From assembly GCA_963580455.1 (NCBI GenBank), contig OY756965.1, positions 4,352,501 to 4,416,500 of the forward strand: 64,000 nt of DNA, in the 5' to 3' direction. The DNA comes from Euonymus europaeus. Its lineage: Eukaryota; Streptophyta; Magnoliopsida; Celastrales; Celastraceae. The translations under genes and the position numbers were made by a program. How positions within the stretch are numbered: the stretch's first letter is position 1; each line of letters opens with the position of its first letter. The notes below the pieces were generated by a model, which was given only the letters and a program-made list of their open reading frames with translations, ran no database searches and was not told the DNA's origin. This document shows positions 44,465 through 56,373 of this stretch, piece after piece.

Positions 44465-45248
44465 TACGCTATTTCGTCTGGCTGATGACGCTAAATTTAG
44501 CACTTATGGGAGGCAACCCATATTTCTTTCTCATTATCTTTGTGTGTTCAACCAAGCATTTAGTTCAGTTGCACATTTTCTTAGCATATTCACTTTTACT
44601 TTCACCTTGAGGTGGTCACTGTACACTTTTGTGTGCATGGGGCTTGATTGCGCCCATATGTCTACGGTGTGAGTTTTCTCCACCAGCTTAATGTGGTTTG
44701 GATCTTCAAATGTTTACTTATAGGGCAGCTGGGAGGGAGAGCATCTCATGACGGTATTGTCATTAGTATAAGACCTGAAGGTTTACATTTTGATCCTGTG
44801 GACAAAAGCTGTGGTCTCCTGATAGGCCGAAGGAAAACACTCAATGGCGTTAGCACAGAAGTCACTGGAATGAGCCTCTGTTACCTTACTTGTGCATGTG
44901 CATTGGTTGAAAAAAAAAACAGTATATCTATTTATATTTATATATTTGGGATTGCTTCCGCAATATATATTTTGATCGGGTAAGATAGTATGATATGTTA
45001 TGCTACTAATTGCATGTCTAGGAAAATTTTATCTAAGGAGTTTGGTGTTTAAGTGGACTACTGTGTCCCTCCAATCTTTCCTGGGAATTTCCCTGGTGTA
45101 ATTAGTGATATAATTGTTTATATCTTCTTCACCGATGATAAAAAAAAAACCTAATTATTTTCTCTTCGCACACTCTGTTTCTTCCTGATTTTCAACTCTC
45201 CTTTTATTCTTGTCTTTTCTGATCATCTTTCTCTTCCTCCTTCACAGT

Positions 45249-46231
45249 ATGTCGCGCAGCCCCCGCGATCCTGTTGCCATGGTGGACTCATTCGCCGGAG
45301 CTACAATCATGCCAGAACGTCGAATCGATTCAAAAACCCTGAACGATTCTGCCAACCGATGGGCCATGAGCTACCTCTGTGACCATTCTCTGCTGTTCTT
45401 GGTCGATCCTGATCCAAAAGACGAATTTCCGGTGTATCCTCACATCGTTCGCTCCTTTTACCATACTCTTCTCGAGTTACCCCACTCTTCTGGCACTCAA
45501 CCAGTATATCAGGTTGACATCCCTGGTCTTCGGCTTCGATTCACGACAGCGGATATTTGCTCATGTTTAGGCTATCCACCTACCGCTGACATCGCTGTAG
45601 GTTTTCAAGCGCCGATCTCTATTTCCCATCAAGAGATGATTGATGATCTGTGTCAAGGGCGACACGATCCGAATAATGCTGCTTCTACACGCCGCTCTTA
45701 TTTGTCGTCCACGATGTGGATGCTTGATGATGCCATCCGAAGTAACATTTGCCCCATTGGACACAGTCAACAACGCCAAGGTAACATACTTTCCGCCCTG
45801 TATTACATGTATCGCGGAGCCTGGTTTGATATTGGCCGGATTTACCTTGAGAGCATTCTTAAGGCGAAGACCCTTGTGGAGAAAAGAAAACCAAGGTCGG
45901 GAGATTATTTTTCCCGAGACTCATCGCGCGGTTGCTTTTCAGTATGGGCATTCTCCCACCTCCCAGTCAGACAACTTCCAATTATCCGGTGACTGTTTTG
46001 GAGAACTCTACCTGGCGTCAGAGTACTAGCCACATGCTTTCCAGTGCTCGTAGACAACGAACACCGCGACGTCCAGTTTCTTTACCACTGGAAGCGTCTG
46101 ACTCTTCTGCTGCTGCACTACCTTCGACTGACCACATTCACGACATCTTAGCCCGCCTGCATAGGTTGGAGGTTGGACAACAGTGGCTGGAACACATGCT
46201 AAATGTCCTCATGGACATGGTGCGGCGCTAA
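45249..46231 (+). pseudogene. extra ORF downstream of pol (Athila-type, plant transposon protein)
   Basis: From ATG 45249 the frame encodes MSRSPRDPVAMVDSFAGATI and continues with IVRSFYHTLLELP, GLRLRFTTADICSCLGYPP, LYYMYRGAWFDIGRIYLESI to VEKRK. A one-base shift in an A-rich run near 45881-45893 moves the frame. The sequence then goes on GRLFFPRLIARLLFSMGILP and ends ILARLHRLEVGQQWLEHMLN at 46231. The content matches the 'putative plant transposon protein' found in the third ORF of Athila/Tat elements, between pol and the 3' LTR. That ORF has been called env-like because of its position; here I see no signal peptide or membrane segment. Its role is unknown. Confidence 0.65.
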
Positions 46232-47310
46232 CCCTCTTCTCCTTCCACCATTGTCCGAGCATCTTCCACCTCAGGTTGTATTTTTCTATCTTCTGTTTCT
46301 TTTCATTGCATTGCTTTTCCATACTTCGTCATTTTCACATTGCGGATTTTCACATTGCGGCCAATGTTTCTTTTAGGTTGGGAGTGGTGGCATATTCATG
46401 CACTTTGATGTTTTGGTACTGGTACAATTAGTTTGAGTCAATTTTTCTATCTGGATTAGAAAGCAACTTTTAACACACTTTCGTCCACAAATACTAAGCC
46501 TTGTGGTAAGATGGATGATAATGCATATGCCTAAGAATATTTTCTGGTTAAAGCACAAATGAGTGGAGAGAAATGAGTAAACAACTTATGAACTTGCATT
46601 GATCTCTTGAAATGGATAATTGCTGTCAATGAACACCATTACATGGTTTGTGGAATGATTGGATGAATGCTGAGGATGATATTGATCAATGTTTGAGAAC
46701 AATGTTGTAATTTTACTGGGCCTTTGTTTGAGATGTTCTATATTATGAATTCGAGACATAAATAAATAAAAAGAAAGAAAAAAAAAGAAGAAAGAAGGAA
46801 GAAAAAATAAGAAAAAAATTGTTATGTGTATTCGTCATTTGTCAGTAGATAAGTATTCCTATTAGTTTGTCAATTGAACAAATTTTGATCAATAGAATTC
46901 CAAAGCAGGTTTGTGGTACGACTGGTGGAAGTTCTATACAACTAATATACCTATCATTTGATCAATGTTTGTTTATTTGTTTGTCCTTAAATTGACTTTT
47001 CTTCTGAGTGCATATCTATTTTCCAACTCCATGAGAGAAATTCATAGCACAGAAATCCTTCTCCACCCTGTGAGAATATGGAGTTGAGGCTTTTACTTGG
47101 ATAATATTTTGAGGTTATATGCATTATGGATTGTGGTATGAAGGTTTTGGCTTAGCACACACACACAAGTGTTGGAAGTTGTGACTATACTAATCTGGAT
47201 AGGAATTGTGATCTCTTACCTTTTGTTCTAGTATTGTTACTTTTAATCATTTCTCATAACATTTTTACGCTTTAATTACTAGGAACTAGCAATAAGCTGG
47301 TTGGGGGTTG
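46232..47310 (+). other. Gypsy 3' non-coding spacer and polypurine tract
   Basis: This holds AT-rich sequence with a long purine run (about 46768-46817, aaagaaagaaaaaaaaagaag type). The polypurine tract GGTTGGGGGTTG lies at 47299-47310, immediately before the 3' LTR. There is no coding frame. Confidence 0.75.
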
Positions 47311-48836
47311 TAATAAGTGCCAAAATATACGTTTTTAAAGTGATAAAATACTACCAAAGCAATGTCAAGAAATTGTGCTTAAAAGCTGAATTTTCAAGAT
47401 TATTGTACTTAAGACCTTCTTGGATGTTTTACAGGTTAAGAGGTAGTAAGAGCTGTCCGAATGAGATTTGATCTTCAGTGAAGTTTTAGAGGACACTTCA
47501 AGCTTTGCAGGAAGTGCTGGTTCACAAAAATCGGAGTTCGTTTGGGCCTCTAAAGGTTGCCTCGAAGTCAAGTTTGGAAGTTATATCCGAAGCAGAATTT
47601 CTGTTTGAAGACCAGACCTTTAGAAGCCCATAACTTGAGCTTCTGATGTCCACATTGAGTGATTCAAAAGCCCATAATTATCTACACATTTGTATCTACA
47701 ATATTGATGAAGGGTTTGAGTTCATAATAGGTTTTGTTTAGGCCCATAATGCAGTTACAAGATTAGTATGTAAATTGGAAGTTGATGTCATTGATGATAC
47801 CATTTCCATTCAAAGAGTGGACAATCCACCACACGAATTTGATGGACAATCCACCACCAAAAGATGACACTAACTCCTCCACTATGTGCTCATTTTCTCT
47901 ATAAATAGAGAGGAGAAGGAGTAGAAGAAGGGAGCTAGGAGGGAGAGCTAGGAGAAGAAGGAGTAGAAGAAGAAGAAGAAAACAAGGCTTGTGTTTGTAA
48001 TTATGTTTTTATGTTTCATGTTTTATTTGGTTATGTATAACTAAACTCTTGTTAGTTAGGGCTTGTCTTGAAGCCCTAAGCATGCTTTCAATTTTATAAG
48101 TTGTGTGGATTTCAATTTCTACAAGCATGATGATTTTGATTTTTCCATGTTATGTGAGTTCTAGTATTGTGTTTCTTTGAGTAGCTAACTTTGAAGCATG
48201 TATTAGAATTAATTGTTGTAGAACATGGTCAATTGGCTTGTTGAATATGTTCTTTCTTGCAACATATAATTCAGTTGAAAATGAATTATGAAAAATCAAT
48301 TCTTGAATACGGAAGTACAAATACCATGTATTAAGATTCTTGTGACATTCATATTCTCTTTGCTCTTATTGGATTCTTGATTGTTGATTGATGCAGACGT
48401 CATGCTAGATTTCGATTAAGAATACACATAATGAGGTAGACGCCATACACTGTACATGCAATTAAGAGAGAATCATACAACTTGAGTTTGGCCATGACCT
48501 TGTTGTGAATGTTGTCATCATATGCTTGTTAAAATTGTTAGTCTATTATTTCTTATAAATTGTTTGAATGTTTTGTGATGGATTGTGAGTCTTAGCTATT
48601 GTTTTCATTAATATCAATTCTCATTCTTGTTCTCAACGTCAATTTCTTTGTCTTAATTTTTATCTATTACAAGATTTAATCCCCCTTTTCCCCATTTTAT
48701 AATTGTATCAATTATATTCAAGTGTTAGATTATATATCTAGTAGCATCACTCCTTGTGGGATCGACTCTTACTTGTTCACTATTTATTAATTGTACATTT
48801 GTAAGTATATTTTAAATTGTTACTAACGACATAACA
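47311..48836 (+). repeat. Gypsy 3' LTR
   Basis: This is the partner of the LTR at 37077. It starts TAATAAGTGCC (the usual TG has become TA) and ends CGACATAACA. The AAAAT duplication follows at 48837-48841. Confidence 0.95.
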
Positions 48837-49011
48837 AAAATTATGGAGAAAATTATTTTAAAAGAAATAAAGATTTATGAAAACAGGAAATAAAAATATA
48901 TAAGACAAAAAACAAATCCAACTGAGTATTAGAGGTCTCTGGGCTTTGATATTCCCAACCCAATTCTTAAGGTCCGCTGCTACTAAGCCCAAAGGCCTAT
49001 TATGAGAGACT

Positions 49012-50066
49012 ATGGATGACAAAAAAAACACGACCGTTGCATAATTCGCAGGGTATTCGATTCGTTTAAAATTCGAAAATCGCTTTTGTAGGATTTGAAA
49101 ACATTTTCAGTTTTTTTTTAAAATCTATCACAATTTCGGGCGGTTTTGATATTTGATATCGAGTTTAGGGTACCCGAATAAAAATTGGATCAAAAATGTA
49201 CCCAGAACCTTACCTTACCCTTTTTATAAGTAAATTCTTAAAAATATTAGTAAATATGTTAGAAAAATGATTCAAACCTTACACGTATATAAAGAAGTAA
49301 ATCACTTAACCACTAGTTCAATTATTATTTTTTTAATAGACTTTCATAGTTTATAAATATATATTGAGTATGAAATTTGATTGTGTATAATAACATCATA
49401 AATGTCACATGGATTCATAATGAATGTAATTAAATAAATTAATTAATTAAATTACACTTCTAGTAAAATATATCGTGCTAATATATGAATTATAAATCCT
49501 ACTATATAAAGGTACACTACTATAATACTAAATTATAATATGATAATTCATTAAATACAACACAATATAATGATAGATCATTTTTTAAGGTGAAAGCCAA
49601 CACATCATTCCATACTTTGAAATGTACATGTTAACACTGCATCGAGAAAAAACCAAATAGACTATTCAACATGATGTGGATGAACAACACTAGCACTGCA
49701 TAGTTTAGGTATTCTAACTTTTTTGCTTCTGTGACGTTTTCCTACTCTCTTATGTCTCTTGGAATTCTTGAAGTTTGGATAAGCGATTAAATGTTGGTTT
49801 TCATTTTTTCTTTTATAACTATTTTTGTTAGGTTGTTGATGTCTAAAGAGTAATATGATATAACTACTTTTGTCGGGTTAGGTTTGTGTGTTTAGAAACA
49901 GTTATCCAACCAATTAGAAAATAATTGAAAAAATTAAATGGTAAATGAGTACCCGACAGTTAACGATCATAGATCGGTTCTGATTTTGGAAATTTATAAA
50001 TAATTTTTTAAACCATTTTGGAACGGTTTTAATATATGATATATTAATGCCCTGCTTGATAGAGGT
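49012..50066. mobile_element. hAT-type MITE, long relative of the 25007 element
   Basis: The start TATGGATGACAAAAAAAACA matches the reverse complement of the 25007 element. The match continues through CGCAGGGTATTCGATTCGTT, GATATTTGATATCGAGTTTA and GACTTTCATAGTTTATAAAT. After about 510 bp absent from the 25007 copy (about 49375-49885), the match resumes at GAAACAGTTATCCAACCAAT and goes on to TTTTGGAACGGTTTTAATAT. The right terminus is degraded, so no target duplication was found. Either this copy carries an insertion or the 25007 copy is a deletion form. Confidence 0.7.
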
Positions 50067-50380
50067 CTTGGGAGTGCGAACAACCTTTACTTGGAACGAA
50101 CATTTCAAGGTGTTCAAAGAGGTTCACAAACCCCTCTTAACACCATTTTTTTCTAACCCTTCATTTTATAGGATTAAAAGTTGTTCACTCATATAAACCT
50201 TCACAACATCTCCCAATCTTTATAAATACTAAGCAATGGTTTTTTTTATGAATCCCTCCCAACCCAACCTTTTCAAACTCCTTCCAACACCTTCTCCAAG
50301 CACAGCCAAAATAATAACAATTTAGATATTTCTTAATTGAAAGCCAAGCTTCTCAAACTTCTTCTAGCACCTTCCAAAAT
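50067..50380. other. intergenic flank with repeat of Copia 3 right flank
   Basis: AAAATAATAACAATTTAGAT then ATTTCTTAATTGAAA at about 50308-50344 recurs as a near copy just right of Copia 3 (about 54666-54703). The target therefore held a tandem repeat of about 100 bp before Copia 3 inserted. There is no gene. Confidence 0.6.
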
Positions 50381-50693
50381 GAAGAGACTTATTGTTCTCT
50401 AAAGTCTTCAAACAAATCATTCCATCAGTGTACCCCATCTCCAACCACTATAAGCCCCACTTAGTACATCATCATTATAAGCCCCACTTAGTGCATCATC
50501 ATTTCTTGTACAGAGTTTGAATTGTTACCAACAACTCTATGCCCCACTTAATTATTACAACGACTATAAGCTCCAGTAAGTATATTATTAATTTAATTAT
50601 TACCGTTAGAATTGTAGGCTTTGTATTCTTTCATATATCAGTTTCTGTATCTTGAATAAAAATCAATGAAACTAATTTCTTCAAGATCCTTTA
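50381..50693 (+). repeat. Copia 3 5' LTR, with internal 26-bp duplication
   Basis: It starts TGAAGAGACTTATTG and ends AAGATCCTTTA. The segment ATAAGCCCCACTTAGTACAT plus CATCATT occurs twice in tandem here and once in the 3' LTR, which explains the 26-bp length difference. Probable poly-A signal AATAAAA near 50655. Confidence 0.93.
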
Positions 50694-50743
50694 TGGTATC
50701 GAAGGAGAGCGATTCATCCATTTCTCCAGAATCCTCTTCATCT

Positions 50744-51660
50744 ATGGCCACTGATTCAAATACCACTCACAAAGATGGTTCTTCTCTTGTCGCCTCTAAT
50801 GGAAAAACTGTGATTGCCATCAATGCAAACTCTCAGCTCACCCAAAAGCTGAAATCCATCAATTTTTCCATGTGGCGCATGCAACTTGTTACTGTGTTGC
50901 GTGGATATCGTCTTATGGGGTTCGTGGATGGAACCTTCCCATGTCCTCCCAAAACTAGCGTGGATGACTTTGACTACTGGGATCGCCAGGACAGTCTCCT
51001 ACTCAACGCGATCATTGCTTCTCTCCATGAAAGTGTTACCCCTCTGCTTGGTGATGTCGCCACCAGTGAGGATGCTTGGAAGAAACTTCATCAACTGTAT
51101 GCCAACACATCAAGATCAAGGAAAATCCAACTCCGACAGCAACTTCATAATCTTCAAAAGGGAAATGAAACGATTGATGAATATCTTAACTCTGCCAAGC
51201 AAATTGCTGATGAACTTGCTCTTGTAAAAAGTGCTGTTGATGAAGATGATCTCGTGCTATATATTATGGATGGGTTGGGGATTGACTACAAGGGTGTTGT
51301 CGAAGCAATTCAAGGCCGGGAAACACCCATCACCTTTGAGGACCTACATGATAGGTTAACAAGTCAAGAATGCTACTTGAAGAAGCTTGAGCATACTCAA
51401 GCCATTAATATTGCTACTGCACATTATGCTCAAAAACAACAGTCTCAGCCTAATGGAAACAACTCTAATTGGAATTGATATCCCCCTCGCCAGTCTAATG
51501 GGGGAGGTGTTCATCGCCAACAACCACAACATCATTCAAATGGAGGGCCTGGTTCATAACGATATAACACATCCAACACTAACAATGGTGGTCCACGATA
51601 GAGACCACGAGTGATGTGTCAAATTTGTGAAAAGCCGGGGCACTCAGTCCGTGTGTGCAG
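50744..51660 (+). pseudogene. Copia 3 gag with zinc knuckle, stops in C-terminal part
   Basis: The likely start ATG 50744 (MATDSNTTHKDGSS) is preferred to the upstream in-frame start at 50666, which lies inside the LTR. The UBN2-type gag contains LKSINFSMWRMQLVTVLRGY, YWDRQDSLLLNAIIASL, DAWKKLHQLYANTSRSRKIQ and LHDRLTSQE. The frame ends at TGA 51476 in an Asn/Gln-rich region (NSNWN-stop). After further stops the zinc knuckle CQICEKPGHSVRVC follows at 51614-51657. Confidence 0.85.
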
Positions 51661-54400
51661 AAAACTAAAATCCTTCGTATCAGAATATGCACCAAATGCT
51701 AACTATGAACAATTGTTCCATTGTAACTCTTGCAACATTAATAAAAGCCACAAGCTCCCATTTAGGACATCAACTCTTCTTACTTCATCTCCATTGCAGG
51801 TTTTGTTCTCTGATGTGTGGGGACCGGTCTCAACACCATCTCTATTTGGACATAAATATTATTTGCTATTTGTTGATCATTTCACAAGGTACTCATGGAT
51901 TTTTCCCATGGTACGTAAGTCTGATACTTTCTCAATTTTTCTTCAATTTAAAAGTCTTGCTGAGAATCAATTTCAAACCACTATTAAAACACTCTATACC
52001 GATAATGGTGGTGAATTTATCAAGCTTAAATTTACTTTAGCTCACTTGGGTATTTCTTAGATGCAGTCTCCACCCTACACTCGTCAACATGTTGGCATTG
52101 TGGAACGTAAACATCGTCATATTGTCGAAACCGGTAAAACACTGCTTACTTGTGCCACACTTCCTCCTGAATTTTGGTCTCTTGCCTTTGAAACTGCAGT
52201 ATTTCTCATCAATCGTCAACCCATTAGTCCTCTTAAAACTCAGTCCCCCTTTCAAATATTGTTTCATCAGCCTCCTAATCTTCATAAACTCAGGACATTT
52301 GGATGTTTGTGTTATCCTTGGCTTCGGCCTTACACTCATAGTAAGTTGGAAGCCCGCTCCAAACCTTGTATTTTTGTTGGATACTCTTCTTCACAGAGTT
52401 CCTTTAAGTGTTATGAACCCCAATCTCAACAGTTGTATCTTTCTCGCCATGTCATTTTTAAGGAACACTTGTTTCCAGGGCTGTCCTACAGCTCCACTTC
52501 ACCTTCTTCCCTGCCTTGTCTAATATCTGATGAGACTCTGCCAAATCCCAACACTATCGGGCCTCTTCATAGTTCTTCTTCTTCCACTCCAGTACCTTCT
52601 AACAGCACCTTAGCTGCTCAGTCTCCCATTCCCAGCAGCCCATATGCTGCTCCGCTATCATCTCCTTCTCCTTCACCTGCATCCTCCCTTGCTCGTGATT
52701 CTCTCTCTGAAGCACCTTCATCTACCCATCCTGTTTCGGACATACACCCCAGCCAACCTCGCACTCACAAAATGACCACTCGCTCCATGAATAACATCTT
52801 CAAACCAAAAGTCCTTCATCTCACGTCATTTCCCACTACTCCTCCTACTGAACCCCATTCTGTCCTTGAAGCCTTGCGCTGTCCTAAATGGACAGCTGCT
52901 ATGAATGATGAGTTGCAAGCTTAGATCAACATCACACATGGACCTTGATTCCTGCTGAGACATCTCATCGTCCCATAGGCTGCAAATGGATTTTTCGTCT
53001 CAAACGTCACCCTGATGGAAGTGTCCAGCGCTATAAAGCGCGCTTGGTCGCTCAAGGTTATCGACAACGGCCTGGTATTGATTACTTTGAAACATTCTCT
53101 CCGGTAGTCAAACCCACCACCATCAGGCTCATTCTCTCCATTGCTACTATGAATCAGTGGCCGATCAAGCAATTAGATATAAATAATGCCTTCCTAAATG
53201 GTCAACTCTCTGAAACTGTCGTGATGAAACAACCACCTGGTTTCATAGACAAACAATTTCCTACTCATTTTTGCCTTCTCAACAGGTCCCTTTATGGTCT
53301 TAAACAGGCACCTCGTGCATGGTTCACAGCTCTTCGTGGAGCATTAATTCGGTTTGGTTTTATTCCTTCTAAGGCAGATTGCTCATTATTTATATATCGT
53401 ACATCTAACGTTGTGTTATACCTTCTTGTGTATGTAGATGACATTATTCTCACAAGTTCTGATCTCGCTACAATTCAATGCATCACAGCTGCTTTAGCTC
53501 ATCAATTTTCTCTCAAGGAATTGGGTAATCTAACCTACTTTCTTGGCATTGAAGTTCTTCGTACTGACAAAGGTCTTTTTCTGTGTCAATAAAAATATAT
53601 ATGAGATATTCTTAAGAAAGCTGATATGCTGGATTGCAAACCGGTCACCACACCTTTGCCGTTCAATTTCACCTTATCTGCTCAGACTGGCACTTCTCTC
53701 TCTGATGGGACTATGTATCGACGACTCATTGGTTCTCTCCAGTACTTGTCTCTCACACGTCCGGATATCAGTTTCTCAGTCAACCGTTTGGCTCAGTACC
53801 TTACACGTCCTACCACTGCTCACTAGCTTATCTTAAAAAGGCTCTTGCGCTATCTCCAAGGCACCTGTCATCTTGGCATTCTACTGTTCTCTGTTCCTTC
53901 CATGACTTTGCGTGCTTACTCCGACTCTGACTGGGTCGGAAACCCCGATGACCGATCATCTGTTTCATCCTACATCTTATTTCTTGGTAGCATTCCCATT
54001 TCCTGGTGCCCGATCGTCTACCGAAGCTGAATATCGCTCGCTAGCCTCCACTGCTTCTGAGGTTGTTTGGGTATCTCAGTTACTTCAAGAACTACACCTT
54101 CGTTTGGGTTCTCCTCCCATTCTTCACTGCGACAACCTCGGCGCCACACATCTCAGTCTTAATCCTGTCCTCCACTCCAGAATGAAGCATATCGCAATAG
54201 ATTTACACTTTATTCGTGATCTTGTTAACAAAGGCATCATCTCTGTTAAGCACATCTCTACACATCATCAGCTCGCTGATCTTCTCACCAAGTCTCTTCC
54301 CAAGTCTCAATTTGTTTCTCTCCGGTCCAAGATCGGCATTTGTGACAACTCCTCGATCTTGCGGGGGCGTGAAGAGACTTATTGTTCTCTAAAGTCTTCA
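51611..54400 (+). pseudogene. Copia 3 pol without protease: integrase, RT, RNase H
   Basis: Immediately after the zinc knuckle the frame reads YAPNANYEQLFHCNSCNINK, so the protease (no DSGA motif) and most of the GAG-pre-integrase region are missing. Integrase follows: LFSDVWGP, TLYTDNGGEF, a TAG at 52058-52060, then HVGIVERKHRHIVETGK, keeping all three acidic residues. [50 protein letters not shown] (about 53430), YFLGIEV. RNase H: AYSDSDWVGNPDDR, RSSTEAEYRSLAS, MKHIAIDLHFIRD. Single stops at 52921, 53590 and 53824 and a frameshift near 54000 disable it. Confidence 0.88.
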
Positions 54401-54656
54401 AACAAATCATTCCATCAGTGTACCCCATCTCCAACCACTATAAGCCCTACTTAGTGCATCATCATTTCCTGTACAGAGTTTGAATTGTTACCAACAACTC
54501 TATGTCCCACTTAATTATTACAACGACTATAAGCTCCAATAAGTACATTATTAATTTAATTATTACCGTTAGAATTGTAGGCTTTGTGTTCTTTCATATA
54601 TCAGTTTCTGTATCTTGAATAAAAATCAATGAAACTAATTTCTTCAAGATCCTTTA
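54370..54656 (+). repeat. Copia 3 3' LTR
   Basis: This is the partner of the LTR at 50381, without its 26-bp duplication, preceded by the polypurine tract GCGGGGGCG. It also covers the last codons of an open frame that runs on from RNase H. Confidence 0.93.
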
Positions 54657-54798
54657 CAAAACACACTCAAAATAATAATGATTTTACTATTTCTTAATTG
54701 AAATAGTACCCGATGGATTGCCATGCACCCTATGAAAACAAAAATGAAACTACGAAATGAATTTTCCATTATCGTCCTGAAAATTGAAGGAAGCGGAC

Positions 54799-55617
54799 AT
54801 GGATGCCAGCATCGACGTATGCAGCCTGGCAGTGGGTTGCTTTGTCTCGATCAAGACTACCTTCGTCGACGAATTCGAAGGCCAAGTTATCACTTACGAC
54901 CGCACCACCAACCTTGTTGTTCTTCATATCCTTCAACTGTCGTACTCTAGAGATTATGAATTTTTTTCTTTTGTTTACTTGGAAATCTTGGCTGCTATTG
55001 ACTTCGATTTTGGATTACCTTGACTAATGGCTTTTGGGCTCACAAGAGCTAGGGATCTAAATCGGGACCGAAGAGAAATATAATGTTATAATAATTTATA
55101 CACTCTCACACATTAATAGTATTGTCCGTTTTAAGTTGTCCGGTTAACTGAATACATCGGACCCATATATGGATTGTTTGGTTCACATGAATACAATATT
55201 TTCGCACGACTTTATTTCTCCTCAAATGTAGCAAGTGAGCTAGACCCAACTCACCACATAAGCAAAAAGGCCTTGTTAGTCTTAGGGGTGTGTTTTTAAC
55301 CCTTATAAAGGGAATTTTGTATCAATCTTGAAGGGCAACTATATAAAGTAATTGTTCTACTTGGGTCAAGGGGAGGACCCGATTGATCCCAGCAAGTGTT
55401 GCATTGACCTCCATAGTCTCCAGACCAGAGAGGATCAGGCGATAAGGCGTTTTTGTTATTTGAGTGAAAAATGGCTTCTTTCGTTAGGAATGGCAAGTCT
55501 TTTTTGGGGGGTGAAAATTTGTCAGCTTTTCTATGGTCAGGCAAGCGGAGGCTGATTCCAAAAGGATTGGAGTGGGTGTTACGACTGAAGCCCAGAGCAT
55601 CTTCGATGCATTGTCTA
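54799..55617 (+). pseudogene. LSM12-like gene, broken
   Basis: From ATG 54799 the sequence reads MDASIDVCSLAVGCFVSIKT, then DEFEGQVITYDRTTNLVVLH, the Lsm-type N-terminus of LSM12 proteins. A later piece (about 55330-55450) reads LKGNYIK, a stop (TAA where Glu is usual), LFYLGQGEDPIDPSKCCIDL and REDQAIR. A third (about 55547-55617) reads QAEADSKRIGVGVTTEAQSI, then FDALSKT before a GT. This is the order of the LSM12 anticodon-binding (AD) domain. The segment usually encoding EGSKPGPRRNVR is not found. The donor after AIR would be GC, not GT. LSM12 proteins bind RNA; with the stop and missing exon this copy should be non-functional. The final part (LPVRWDKTVIVV and on) is not visible. Confidence 0.75.
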
Positions 55618-56373
55618 AGACGTATGTGCCTTTGTTCTTATTCCCTATGTTATCCCACTTTATGGTCTAAATTTACTGTTAATTTATCTTCTTCTTCTTT
55701 TTTCAGAACTCTAAAGCACATTTATAATTTATTGATTTAAATGTTTATCGGTAGTTTACTTGTACAGGAAGTGGAGATGAAGGAAGGTCACTGTGTGTGG
55801 ATAGATTCCTAAAAATATCTCATTTCATGGCTGACCTAACTTCCAATATAAATTGAGGTTGATTTCTAGCAGAATCTAAGTATGTTTTATTATTTTTTAT
55901 TTTTATGCTGTTATTAGATCTCAGGGTTAGTGGTTATGCAAAGAATATTTGTTTACTGTTGGTCATGGCACCCTGTTGATAACTATGCAACTCTGCTTTT
56001 AAACCTTATATCAACTGAAACCAAGTAAATTTGGCACCACATTGTCTTCCGACACACAATTGGACTTCTACATGCTTGGAATCATATTTGTACATTTGAA
56101 CTTCATTATACAAGCTTATAATTTCTGGCCAAATTACTCTAGATCTATTGAGGATGGAACAGGTCTAGTTTTGTTCGCTTGTACAGAAAATGTGTTTTTT
56201 TTATGTTTCTGTTTACTTATTGGTAAATGTAGAATGGAATTAGAGATGGATCTTCATTTCATCACCTCATTGTTTGTTTTTATGGTTTAGAACTGACGTC
56301 ATTAATTTCTGAATTCTTTTGTAATTGATGTCAATGTGTTGCATCTACTTGGATCAATCTCTTATTTATTAGA
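55618..56373. other. intergenic or old intron sequence, nothing recognised
   Basis: This stretch follows the last LSM12-like exon and is AT-rich. The phrase TACAGGAAGTGGAGATGAAG near 55765 could be a decayed acceptor and exon start, but the translation does not match the expected LSM12 C-terminus. Confidence 0.4.

Larger units (their letters stand above)
37077..48836 (+). mobile_element. Ty3/Gypsy retrotransposon, Athila/Tat-like, near-complete
   Basis: LTRs of 1527 and 1526 bp enclose a leader, gag, protease-RT-RNase H-integrase and a third ORF. AAAAT flanks both sides (37072-37076 and 48837-48841), an exact 5-bp duplication. The primer site after the 5' LTR matches the 3' end of tRNA-Asp, as in Athila elements. 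A polypurine tract GGTTGGGGGTTG precedes the 3' LTR. By eye the LTRs differ at about 35-40 positions (about 2.5%), so insertion was recent on an evolutionary scale. The coding part already has stops and frameshifts, several of them TGA in place of Trp. Integrase lies downstream of RNase H, the Ty3/Gypsy order. Confidence 0.95.
50381..54656 (+). mobile_element. Ty1/Copia retrotransposon 3, protease deleted
   Basis: LTRs (313 and 287 bp) with an exact 5-bp duplication CAAAA (50376-50380 and 54657-54661). The primer site TGGTATCGAAGG directly follows the 5' LTR, and the polypurine tract TTGCGGGGGCG precedes the 3' LTR. Order: gag, integrase, RT, RNase H. The LTRs differ at about six bases plus one 26-bp duplication present only in the 5' LTR. 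LTR ends are TG...TA and not TG...CA. Coding sequence has several stops. Confidence 0.92.
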
